DNA from: Lachnospiraceae bacterium
GTDB lineage: Bacteria > Bacillota > Clostridia > Lachnospirales > Lachnospiraceae
DNA length: 64,000 nucleotides
Assembly (NCBI GenBank): GCA_910576385.1
Contig: CAJTIR010000003.1
Span: 1 to 64,000, forward strand
Direction: 5' to 3'
In this document: one piece after another, positions 52,674 to 60,589 of the stretch
Position numbering within the stretch: position 1 is the first letter of the stretch
Layout of the letters: each line of letters starts with the position of its first letter
The notes under the pieces: model-generated
Seen by the model: only the letters and a program-made list of their open reading frames with translations
Databases searched by the model: none
Told to the model about the DNA's origin: nothing
Translations under genes and position numbers: made by a program

Positions 52674-54302
52674 ATGATCATGGAGGGCAATTCGAGAGAG
52701 CGATATTTGGTTACGGCAGCCGGGGGCGACGTTGGCAGCAGCGTAATTAGATGTTTGAATCAGGAAGTTTGCAAAGAGAATTTGTTTGGATGCGATATTA
52801 CGTCATATGATGCAAAAGATGAAGAGATGGATAAGTTTTTTTGTGTGCCTCCTTATACAGAGGAAGTTCAATATATAGATTTACTTTTAAATAAGTGTAG
52901 GGAGCAGGAAATTACTCATATCCTTCCAATGACAGAAGAGGAAATTATCATATTTGATAAATATAGAACATTATTTACATCAGCAGGTATTAAGGTGATG
53001 ATTCAGGAATCCAATATATTGGCGGCTGCGATTAGTAAATACAATATTTCAAAAATGATAAAGAAGATGGGACTGGCTAGTCCGGCAGCATGGTGGCCTG
53101 AGGAGACTGTGGAAAATATAAATTATCCGTTGCTTATCAGATCAGATAATGGATATGGTTCAAAGGATGTGACGGTTGTTCACAATCGTCAAGAATATGA
53201 AGTTACGATTCCTAGGATTCCCAGTGCTGTAATTCAAGAATATATCAAAGAATCAGAAAATGAGTATACTGTAATAGTGTTCTCAAATGGCCAGAAAGTA
53301 AAAACAATGATATTGAAACAAACTTTGGGTTTTGGTGGTATGAGCCAAATGATGGAACGAATGGAAGATCCGCAAATTGATCAGATCGCGGAAACGGTTG
53401 CTCATCATTTTAAATTAAGAGGTTCTATAAATATTCAGATCAGAAAGCAAAAAGATCAATACTATATTTTAGAGATCAATCCCATGATATCAAATACAGT
53501 GGGATTTTGTTATGAACTCGGGTTTAAGTATGTGAAGTGGTGGTTGGATTTACTGGATGGCAGACAGGATAAAATCGATGATATTCCAGAGCCATTGCCA
53601 ATGGTAGGGATCAGAACGTCAGGTCAGAAAATATTTCGGAATAATTTGGATTTAGAAAGAAAATTTGAACTGTATTCACAAAAAAAAGAACAAAAAAATA
53701 TAGGAGGCGGTTTATTGCTCAGTAATAATCCACTTTCTGTATTATTGTATGAATGGATATCAGAGCAAGGAATCACTGTAACTTTATATTCAGATAAATT
53801 AACAGTGTCCATGCTTCGCCAATTGTCTCCTGCGTTTGTGATAAGCTATAATTACAGACATATCGTCAGTAAAGAAGTGATTCAATATTATCAAAGAGAG
53901 ATTATAAATTTGCATATTTCATACTTGCCGTGGAATAGGGGTTCCAATCCAAATGTGTGGAGTTTTATAACTGACACGCCCAAAGGAATTAGCATTCATT
54001 GTATCGATGAGGGATTAGATTCAGGGGATATACTAATACAAAAACAAGTCTGGTTTGATGAGCATCGGGAAACATTTGAAAGTACTTATGATGCCTTAAA
54101 TGATTTAATTCTTCTTACACTTGAAGAGAATTGGGATCGTATCATAAACCATCAGATTGCGCGTATTCCACAACAAGAAGGCATTGGTTCTTCTCATACA
54201 GTAAAAGAATTTGAAGAATTTTTGAATGGCAGAAATATTGATTGGAAAGAAAATATATCGATGTTTAAACAGAGAATGAAAATAAATAAAAAATTTTCCT
54301 GA
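52674..54302 (+). CDS. ATP-grasp / formyltransferase fusion in the pse operon
   Basis: About 542 residues, two domains. Residues 1-310 are an ATP-grasp ligase of the PylC/carbamoyl-phosphate-synthase type: YLVTAAGGDVGSSVIRCLN, YPLLIRSDNGYGSKDV, AVIQEYIKESENEYTV and YYILEINPMISNT. Residues about 340-540 are a hydroxymethyl/formyl-transferase fold: LSNNPLSVLLYEWISEQ, INLHISYLPWNRGSNPNVW (Asn-His pair) and HCIDEGLDSGDI (Asp), so the formyltransferase triad is intact. It sits between pseI and pseG. The likely product is a formylated (or otherwise acylated) pseudaminic acid precursor, replacing or adding to the PseH step. ATG 52674 has GAGGGA 7 nt upstream. Confidence 0.8.
   Translation: MIMEGNSRERYLVTAAGGDVGSSVIRCLNQEVCKENLFGCDITSYDAKDEEMDKFFCVPPYTEEVQYIDLLLNKCREQEITHILPMTEEEIIIFDKYRTLFTSAGIKVMIQESNILAAAISKYNISKMIKKMGLASPAAWWPEETVENINYPLLIRSDNGYGSKDVTVVHNRQEYEVTIPRIPSAVIQEYIKESENEYTVIVFSNGQKVKTMILKQTLGFGGMSQMMERMEDPQIDQIAETVAHHFKLRGSINIQIRKQKDQYYILEINPMISNTVGFCYELGFKYVKWWLDLLDGRQDKIDDIPEPLPMVGIRTSGQKIFRNNLDLERKFELYSQKKEQKNIGGGLLLSNNPLSVLLYEWISEQGITVTLYSDKLTVSMLRQLSPAFVISYNYRHIVSKEVIQYYQREIINLHISYLPWNRGSNPNVWSFITDTPKGISIHCIDEGLDSGDILIQKQVWFDEHRETFESTYDALNDLILLTLEENWDRIINHQIARIPQQEGIGSSHTVKEFEEFLNGRNIDWKENISMFKQRMKINKKFS
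53702..53717 (+). promoter_or_regulatory. Possible internal ribosome site and TTG start for a free formyltransferase domain
   Basis: AGGAGG at 53702-53707 lies 7 nt before an in-frame TTG at 53715, exactly at the domain junction. Use of it would yield a separate 195-residue formyltransferase ending at 54302. The bases also encode the Gly-Gly-Gly linker, so the match may be incidental. Confidence 0.35.
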
Positions 54303-54346
54303 GAAAAGGAAGATAGATTTATTTTATATGAAGAAAGAGAAATAAT

Positions 54347-55351
54347 ATGTTGTATATTAGAGTAGATATGAATGATAAGATTGCCACAGGACATGTGATG
54401 CGTTGCCTGGCTGTCGCAGATGCAGCAAGGATGAAGGGGGAAGATACCACCTTTATTCTAGCGGATTGGCAGGCAGTGGAGCTGCTTAGACAGCGCGGAT
54501 ATGAATTTGTTGTGCTTCATTCTCAATGGGATGATATGGAAGGAGAGCTTTTTGAGCTACAGAAAGTGATTGACAAATATCAGATGAAAAGGCTTTTGAT
54601 CGACAGTTATCAGGTTACAGAAAGATATTTAAAGGCATTGAAGGAGTATGTGGAAATATTTTATATAGATGATTTAAATGCATTTCATTATCCTGTGGAC
54701 GCCATGATCTGTTATGCCAATTATTGGGAAAAATTTCAATATGAGGCACATTATAAAAATGAAAGATTATATCTGGGAACGCAATATATGCCCTTGAAAA
54801 AGGCATTTTTGAATTGTGAGAAAAAACAAATCAAACCTCAAATAGAAAATATACTATTGCTTTCTGGCGGGACAGATCCCTATGATATATTGGATAACAT
54901 TTTACAGAGAATGGAACGAGATAAATATCAGAAGATTGAAGTAATCTGCGGAATATATTATCCAAAGTATGAAAGTTTATGTCAGAAGTATGCGGAACAT
55001 AAGAATATAAGCATCCGCCGGGGAGTTCCAAATATAGAGGATTATATGAGAGAAGCGGATTTGGCGGTTTCAGCAGGAGGAACAACACTGTATGAATTAT
55101 GTGCCGTGGGAACACCTGCAATATCTTATGCCTTTGCAGATAATCAGCTCGAAAACGTGAAAAAGTTTGAGGAAGATCATCTGATTGCATATGCAGGGGA
55201 TGTCAGAAAAGATCATGTGATAGATCATATCATAGATTATTTGAAAATTTATGATTTGAATTGGCAGATACGCCAGGAGAGATCGTTAAAAATGCAGAAA
55301 TTGGTAGATGGAAAAGGAGCGCTGCGTATTGCAAATGCGCTGATGGATTAG
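54347..55351 (+). CDS. pseG: UDP-2,4-diacetamido-2,4,6-trideoxy-beta-L-altropyranose hydrolase
   Basis: A 334-residue GT-B-fold hydrolase that removes UDP from the pseudaminic acid precursor. The N-terminus IRVDMNDKIATGHVMRCLA is the PseG signature with the catalytic His in TGHVMRC. LLIDSYQV, ILLLSGGTDPYDI and DLAVSAGGTTLYELCAVG follow. The PseH domain that is sometimes fused to PseG is absent here. Normal length for the stand-alone enzyme. Confidence 0.92.
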   Translation: MLYIRVDMNDKIATGHVMRCLAVADAARMKGEDTTFILADWQAVELLRQRGYEFVVLHSQWDDMEGELFELQKVIDKYQMKRLLIDSYQVTERYLKALKEYVEIFYIDDLNAFHYPVDAMICYANYWEKFQYEAHYKNERLYLGTQYMPLKKAFLNCEKKQIKPQIENILLLSGGTDPYDILDNILQRMERDKYQKIEVICGIYYPKYESLCQKYAEHKNISIRRGVPNIEDYMREADLAVSAGGTTLYELCAVGTPAISYAFADNQLENVKKFEEDHLIAYAGDVRKDHVIDHIIDYLKIYDLNWQIRQERSLKMQKLVDGKGALRIANALMD

Positions 55352-55363
55352 AAAGGATGAAAG

Positions 55364-56491
55364 ATGATACCATATGGAAGACAAAAAATAGATGAAGATG
55401 ATATACAGGCAGTCGTTGATGTATTGAGATCCGATTATTTGACTACAGGTCCTAAGATCATGGAGTTTGAGAAAATGGCGGCAGATTATGTGGGAGCCAA
55501 ATATGCAGTAGCGATTGCCAATGGAACGGCTGCATTACATGCAGCTTGTTATGCAGCTGGAATTGGCGAGGGAGATGAAGTCATTACCACACCACTTACT
55601 TTTGCGGCATCAGCTAATTGTGTTTTGTATTGTGGAGCTACGCCTGTGTTTGCGGATGTTGATTTAAAAACTTATAATATAGATCCAGAGGATATAAAAA
55701 GAAAAATTACTGATAAAACAAAGGCAATTATTGCGGTGCATCTGGCAGGGCAGCCCTGTGATATGGATGCGATTCATAAGATTGCCAACGAGCATGATCT
55801 TATTGTCATTGAAGATGGCGCCCATGCGCTTGGAGCAGAATACAAGGGCAAAAAAGTTGGTTCTCTGTCAGATTTGACCACATTTAGTTTTCATCCAGTG
55901 AAACCGATTACCACCGCAGAGGGCGGAATGATTGTCACTAATCGGGAAGAATTATATAAAAAAATGTCTTTGTTTCGCACACATGGAATTACCAGAGATC
56001 AAAATTTGATGACGAAATGTGAAGGTTCATGGTTTTATCAACAATTATTTCTTGGATATAATTATCGCATTACAGATCTTCAGTGTGCATTGGGATGTAC
56101 CCAACTGAAAAAGTTGGATGGTTTTTTGGAACGGAGACGGGAGTTAGTGCAGCGTTATCAGCAAGCGTTTGAGAATTGTTCTAATATTGTTGTGCCATAT
56201 CAACTTCCAGAGACTAAGAGCGGCTGGCATCTTTATATTGTTCAGGTTCTGAATTGTGATCGCAGACAGGTATTTGAAAGCCTGCGAGCCAAGGGGATTG
56301 GAGTCAATGTTCATTATATTCCGGTATATTATCATCCATATTATAGAGAAAATGGATATCAGAATACTTGTTGCCCAAATGCAGAAAAATTATATGAACA
56401 TTTTATCAGTCTTCCACTGTATGTGAGCCTGACAGATGAGGAACAAGACTATATTATTCAAACCATAAAAGAGATATTAGAAAATTTATAA
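55364..56491 (+). CDS. pseC: UDP-4-amino-4,6-dideoxy-N-acetyl-beta-L-altrosamine transaminase
   Basis: A 375-residue DegT-family aminotransferase for the second step of the pseudaminic acid pathway. The opening IPYGRQKIDEDDIQAVVDVL and VLRSDYLTTGPKIMEFE are diagnostic of PseC. The PLP Lys is in SFHPVKPITTAEGG, with HTHGITRD-like RTHGITRD and ENGYQNTCCPNAEKLYE near the C-terminus. It completes the B, C, F, G, I set. It follows pseG by 12 nt with an AAAGGA site. Confidence 0.94.
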   Translation: MIPYGRQKIDEDDIQAVVDVLRSDYLTTGPKIMEFEKMAADYVGAKYAVAIANGTAALHAACYAAGIGEGDEVITTPLTFAASANCVLYCGATPVFADVDLKTYNIDPEDIKRKITDKTKAIIAVHLAGQPCDMDAIHKIANEHDLIVIEDGAHALGAEYKGKKVGSLSDLTTFSFHPVKPITTAEGGMIVTNREELYKKMSLFRTHGITRDQNLMTKCEGSWFYQQLFLGYNYRITDLQCALGCTQLKKLDGFLERRRELVQRYQQAFENCSNIVVPYQLPETKSGWHLYIVQVLNCDRRQVFESLRAKGIGVNVHYIPVYYHPYYRENGYQNTCCPNAEKLYEHFISLPLYVSLTDEEQDYIIQTIKEILENL

Positions 56492-56565
56492 AACAAGTCT
56501 AAGGTAAAACAAGCTTTTATACGATATATACTGCAGAGTATTTTATAAGAAAGGACGAAGATATC

Positions 56566-56931
56566 ATGGAAGATAATCGTAAAGAACAAGTAGAGGCTTT
56601 GGGGGCATTAAAAGACTATAATCCTAAGATTTGTAAAGCATTAAAGGAGATTATTCCTGAATTAAAGGGTGAGAAGAAGGAAGATACTCAAGAATATGTA
56701 GATCATATTTTTAGAGGAGTAAATTGGGAACTTCAGGTAATCAATGGAACAATGAACCTGTTAAACGAAAAAGAGGAACAAGTTTCTAAAGAAGCGTTGA
56801 ATGAGATCATTACTCGAATTAATGATGCATATACTTTCAAAGATGATGAGAAACTGGCACAAATTATAGAGGATGGATTGCTTCCATTTGCGGAGAAATT
56901 AGAAGGGTATATAGAAAAGGCATTGGCATAA
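56566..56931 (+). CDS. Small acidic helical protein, unknown
   Basis: A 121-residue protein rich in Glu, Lys and Leu, with no Cys or signal peptide and no transmembrane segment. It is predicted to be nearly all helix (LGALKDYNPKICKALKEII, then LNEIITRINDAYTFKDDEKL). It has a good AAGGA site before ATG 56566 and lies between the pse genes and a terminator, so it is probably the last gene of the operon. I do not recognise the family. The size and helical character would suit a chaperone or regulator of flagellar or glycan assembly, but that is a guess. Confidence 0.6.
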   Translation: MEDNRKEQVEALGALKDYNPKICKALKEIIPELKGEKKEDTQEYVDHIFRGVNWELQVINGTMNLLNEKEEQVSKEALNEIITRINDAYTFKDDEKLAQIIEDGLLPFAEKLEGYIEKALA

Positions 56932-56997
56932 GTTGGTAAACAGGCACGATCCTAACAATCGCGGTTTGTCAATGGTACATTTTTAGAATAAGATAAG

Positions 56998-57050
56998 AAT
57001 GTTTCAGAATTGTATTTTTACAAAGAAAAAACAGTTCTGAAACATTTTTT
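56998..57050. terminator. Intrinsic terminator shared by converging genes
   Basis: AATGTTTCAGAA (56998-57009) pairs perfectly with TTCTGAAACATT (57035-57046), 12 bp with a 25-nt loop, followed by a T-run on the plus strand. It lies between the pse operon end and the 3' end of the minus-strand gene, though the A-rich minus-strand side is weaker. Confidence 0.75.
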
Positions 57051-57054
57051 CTAT

Positions 57055-58080
57055 TTATTGTAATTGCATTTTTAAATCTTCAAAGTTCTCCTCAGAGAAG
57101 GAATATTCTAGAGTTGAGAGCAGTACTTGTTCCAGAGGTGTCTGTTGATTGATGAGAAAGGGATTGTTTTGCCAGGAGGGAAAACAGGTAAGGACAGTAT
57201 TCTGCATCTCTTGCAGTTTAGATAAGGGTGCTGTGGAAAACCGCTGCAGGACGAATAACAGCGTATCTATATAGTAGGTGCGCAGGAACATGCATTCAAT
57301 AGCCAGATAATATTTTTGGAGTAATCCTCTCTGTTCGCATTCATTTAAAAATTGTAATTGAACTTGGAGACGGTCAAATTGATGCAAATCATTTGTGTGT
57401 ACTTTCAACATCGTGCTGTCAGGATTTGGCCGATAAAAGTATAAAGGCACTGGCAGGTAGGCATAGTGCGTGGTATAGAGAGAAGCCAGTTGAGAAAAGA
57501 GAGTGTCCTCATGTACCAGATATTCGGCATTTCGGATTTGATGTTTTATCAGAAGCTCGCGGCGGTATAATTTATTACAGATGGTTCCGAATCTGGGAAC
57601 GGAGGTGCAGAAAATTTGTCTGCTGATGTGATCTGTCACTTGGTAAGAAGAAACAGAGGACGCAAAAGCGTCTGATTTATTGAGCCAAGCCTGTTCTGTG
57701 CGGATAAAATCAAATTCCAACATATCACAATTAAGTTTAGATGCATGCTGCAGAAGTAATTCCAAAGTATAGGGAGCAAGGGTGTCGTCAGCATCCACAT
57801 ATAGAATATAAATCCCATTTGCATAGGAAAGGGCAAGGTTTCTGGCAAATCCTTGTCCCTGGTTTTGGGACAGAGGTAATAATACAGTCTGCTCAGGAAA
57901 TTCTGCCTCAAAATTATTAAGAATAGTAATAGTGTTATCCGAAGAGGCATCATCCACGAATATAAATTGAAGCCCTCCGATTCCTATACTCTGATTTTTT
58001 AAACTGTCAATACAGGCGGGAAGATAGTCAGCAGCATTATAACAAGGAATAATAATAGAAATATCTGGTGATTTATGCAT
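57055..58080 (-). CDS. GT2 glycosyltransferase on the minus strand
   Basis: A 341-residue GT-A family 2 enzyme: ISIIIPCYNAADYLPACI, FIFVDDASSDNTITIL, QGQGFARNLALSYANG and the metal motif ILYVDADDTLAPY. The C-terminus shows the late E-D pair LVHEDTLFSQL. It is the only gene in the window read leftward. ATG at 58080 has AAAGGAGC about 6 nt upstream; a TTG at 58083 is also in frame. Its isolation between a shared terminator and a divergent gap means it has its own promoter and may have been inserted separately. Confidence 0.85.
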   Translation of the reverse strand: MHKSPDISIIIPCYNAADYLPACIDSLKNQSIGIGGLQFIFVDDASSDNTITILNNFEAEFPEQTVLLPLSQNQGQGFARNLALSYANGIYILYVDADDTLAPYTLELLLQHASKLNCDMLEFDFIRTEQAWLNKSDAFASSVSSYQVTDHISRQIFCTSVPRFGTICNKLYRRELLIKHQIRNAEYLVHEDTLFSQLASLYTTHYAYLPVPLYFYRPNPDSTMLKVHTNDLHQFDRLQVQLQFLNECEQRGLLQKYYLAIECMFLRTYYIDTLLFVLQRFSTAPLSKLQEMQNTVLTCFPSWQNNPFLINQQTPLEQVLLSTLEYSFSEENFEDLKMQLQ

Positions 58081-58205
58081 CAAAAAGCTCCTTTGTCAAA
58101 AGTTTTATTTTCAGTATATCATATTAAAAATATTTTTGGGAGATGCTTTTATGATATTATCCTGTGAAAGTTGTGTTCCTAAAGTAGTTAGAGGAAGGAA
58201 ATATT

Positions 58206-59261
58206 ATGAAGAAAATTGCGTTTATCATCTGTGTCAACGATGAATGTTATTATCAAGAATGTCTTTTTTATATTGAACGGCTTTATCTGCCAGAAGGAGT
58301 TGAATTGGAGGTTTATCCGATAAGAAAAGCGGCGTCTATGTGCCAAGCTTATCAACAGGCGATGAAACAATCAGATGCAGAGTATAAAGTATATATGCAT
58401 CAAGATGTATTTTTAGTTGATAGAAATTTTCTTATCCATATGGAAAAGCTGTTTGAAGACCATCCAAAGGCAGGGCTTGCAGGAGTATTGGGAGCAAGGC
58501 AAATTCCCTTGGAGCGCAGATTTTACCGAAGCTGGAATCTAGGGAATGTATTTGGCTGCAATGAGAAGAGAGCATTTCACAATGAATTGTGCAAGAAAGA
58601 GCAGAGAGCAGCCGTATTAGATGGAATGCTCTTGATGACTCGAGTAGATTTACCTTGGCGGGAAGAAGTGTTGACTGGTTGGGATTTTTACGATATTTCG
58701 CAATCCCTTGAATTTCAGCGGGCAGGATATGAAGTATGGATTCCGGCACAAGATCAGCCTTGGTGTATTCATGATTGTGGATATTTGAATCTTGTTGATT
58801 ATGACAGGGCACAAGAGGAATTTCTCAGAGAATACGGGCAGATGATGCCAGATTATAGCGGACAGGCTCTGGTTTATCCACCAAACTATCGGGAACATTT
58901 TGCTCTGATGATGGAATTGAAAGAACAATGGAAGTCATTGTTATTTTTAGGTCATATTCAGGAGCTAAGAGAATTGTTTGAGAAATTAGAGGATGAGCGT
59001 TTTTTTGATACCGAAATAGCGATCTTGAAAAATATTTTAGAGATCATTGGAGCGGAGTCTGCGGCACAGCTTCCCGTTGAACAGGGATTTCTATATGACT
59101 GCGGTTCTTTTGCCCAGGCATATCAGAAATATTTACAAGTAAAATTTTGGCTGCGCAGAAATAAGTATGCGAAAGACGATCGGCAAAGCTGTCCAGATAT
59201 TTCGACGATAGCAAGTCAAATTATTTTTAAGCATACTATGTTGATAAATGAAAAATTATGA
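58206..59261 (+). CDS. Glycosyltransferase, small GT2-like domain with C-terminal extension
   Basis: A 351-residue protein. Residues 1-215 match the transferases at 569 and 40618: KIAFIICVNDECYY, YKVYMHQDVFLVDRNFL, AVLDGMLLMTRVDLPW, WDFYDISQSLEFQ and PWCIHDCGYLNL. The remaining 135 residues are helical without a motif. GGAAGGAAA precedes ATG 58206. The sugar is unknown. Confidence 0.78.
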   Translation: MKKIAFIICVNDECYYQECLFYIERLYLPEGVELEVYPIRKAASMCQAYQQAMKQSDAEYKVYMHQDVFLVDRNFLIHMEKLFEDHPKAGLAGVLGARQIPLERRFYRSWNLGNVFGCNEKRAFHNELCKKEQRAAVLDGMLLMTRVDLPWREEVLTGWDFYDISQSLEFQRAGYEVWIPAQDQPWCIHDCGYLNLVDYDRAQEEFLREYGQMMPDYSGQALVYPPNYREHFALMMELKEQWKSLLFLGHIQELRELFEKLEDERFFDTEIAILKNILEIIGAESAAQLPVEQGFLYDCGSFAQAYQKYLQVKFWLRRNKYAKDDRQSCPDISTIASQIIFKHTMLINEKL

Positions 59262-59271
59262 GGATATGCAT

Positions 59272-60504
59272 ATGAGAATTTTATATTATACATGGTTTGA
59301 AAATTCCCAGGAGGACATGGAAGAAACCTTAATTTTTCTGGGCAATGGGGTTGTAAAGTGCAATATTCCATTTGAAGATTATGAGCAGGATCAAGCCTTT
59401 ACAGAGCAATTATCAAAAATTATAGAAGAATATGCATGCGATACTATTTTTTCTTTTAATTTTTTTCCATTGATTGCAAAAACCGCAAAGAGCTTTCAAA
59501 TCAAATATATTTCATGGATTTATGATTGTCCACATTGGACTTTGTATTCTCCGACAGCGAAGTATGCCTGTAATTATATATTTGTCTTTGATCAGGTGCA
59601 ATTTTTGTCTCTAAAACAGTTGGAGATTCCCCATCTCTATCATTTTCCATTAGCAGTAAATACCAGAAGGCTGGGCGGCCTGTTAAAGTCTTCTAGGGCA
59701 AACGTTTCAACGGACAGTGATGATAACCAATCAACAGGCATTGGGAACGGCAAAACTTTACTACAGGGAAATGTTGAAGATTCTCCAATTGTCAGTTTTG
59801 TAGGCAGTCTGTATGAAAACAATCGATACGACCAGATTCAGTATTTGCCAGAATATTTGAGAGGTTATTTGGAGGGTATTATTAAGGCTCAGGAGCAGAT
59901 TTATGGATATAATTTTATATCAGAGCTGCTGACAGAAGATATCCAAAAACAGATGAATCAGTGTATTGTCATGGAACTGCCCAAATCTTATCCAGTTTCA
60001 AAACAGCAATTATATGCGGCAATGCTCAATGAAAAAGTTACTTCCCAAGAACGGATTTTTTTACTAAATAGTATTTCCCATCATTATCCACTGACACTGT
60101 ATACTGCCTCGAATATGGCAATCGTTCCTAGAGCAAAAAATGGCGGGACAGTAAGTTATAGAGCGCAAATGCCTCAGGTATTCTGTCGTTCTAAGATTAA
60201 TTTGAATATGACATTACGATCGATCCAGAGTGGGATTCCACTGCGGGCGTTAGACATTATGGGCGCTGGGGGATTTTTGCTCTCCAATTATCAGACGGAG
60301 CTAGCGGAACAATTTGAAGATGGCAAAGAGCTTGTGTTATATGGCAGTGCAGAGGAGTTATTGGACAAAATTAGTTATTATTTGTCACATGAGGAGGAAC
60401 GTCAGGAGATTGCACATTGCGGATTTTTAAAGGTACAGAAATTATTCTCCTATGAAACGCGGGTCAGACAGATGTTTCAACTTGTACAAGAGCATTCTTT
60501 TTGA
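59272..60504 (+). CDS. CgeB-like/DUF3880 glycosyltransferase
   Basis: A 410-residue GT-B transferase. The N-terminal half has ILYYTWFENSQEDM, TIFSFNFFPLIAKTA and YISWIYDCPHWTLYS, as in DUF3880. The C-terminal half has INLNMTLRSIQSGIPLRALDIMGAGGFLLSN and the closing helix HCGFLKVQKLFSYETRV. A Ser/Asp/Asn-rich insert (around residue 140) looks disordered. GAGGA at 59259 fixes ATG 59272. The longer frame overlaps the previous gene. Confidence 0.8.
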   Translation: MRILYYTWFENSQEDMEETLIFLGNGVVKCNIPFEDYEQDQAFTEQLSKIIEEYACDTIFSFNFFPLIAKTAKSFQIKYISWIYDCPHWTLYSPTAKYACNYIFVFDQVQFLSLKQLEIPHLYHFPLAVNTRRLGGLLKSSRANVSTDSDDNQSTGIGNGKTLLQGNVEDSPIVSFVGSLYENNRYDQIQYLPEYLRGYLEGIIKAQEQIYGYNFISELLTEDIQKQMNQCIVMELPKSYPVSKQQLYAAMLNEKVTSQERIFLLNSISHHYPLTLYTASNMAIVPRAKNGGTVSYRAQMPQVFCRSKINLNMTLRSIQSGIPLRALDIMGAGGFLLSNYQTELAEQFEDGKELVLYGSAEELLDKISYYLSHEEERQEIAHCGFLKVQKLFSYETRVRQMFQLVQEHSF

Positions 60505-60589
60505 AGTAAGTCAAAGGATCAATGGAAGCATAAGCGAGGTTATTGTATAAAAAATATGACAGCGGATTACGAAGAGGAGGCAGAAAATC

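Noticed and set aside
42771-56491. Legionaminic or sialic acid operon
   Set aside because: The dehydratase, aminotransferase, hydrolase, synthase and cytidylyltransferase all carry Pse-type blocks (for example VLRSDYLTTGPKIMEFE in PseC and TGHVMRC in PseG); there is no LegC-type or GDP-sugar enzyme set.
57393-57626. Plus-strand ORF opposite the minus-strand GT2
   Set aside because: It lies wholly inside the reversed glycosyltransferase gene, has no ribosome site or domain, and is a shadow frame.
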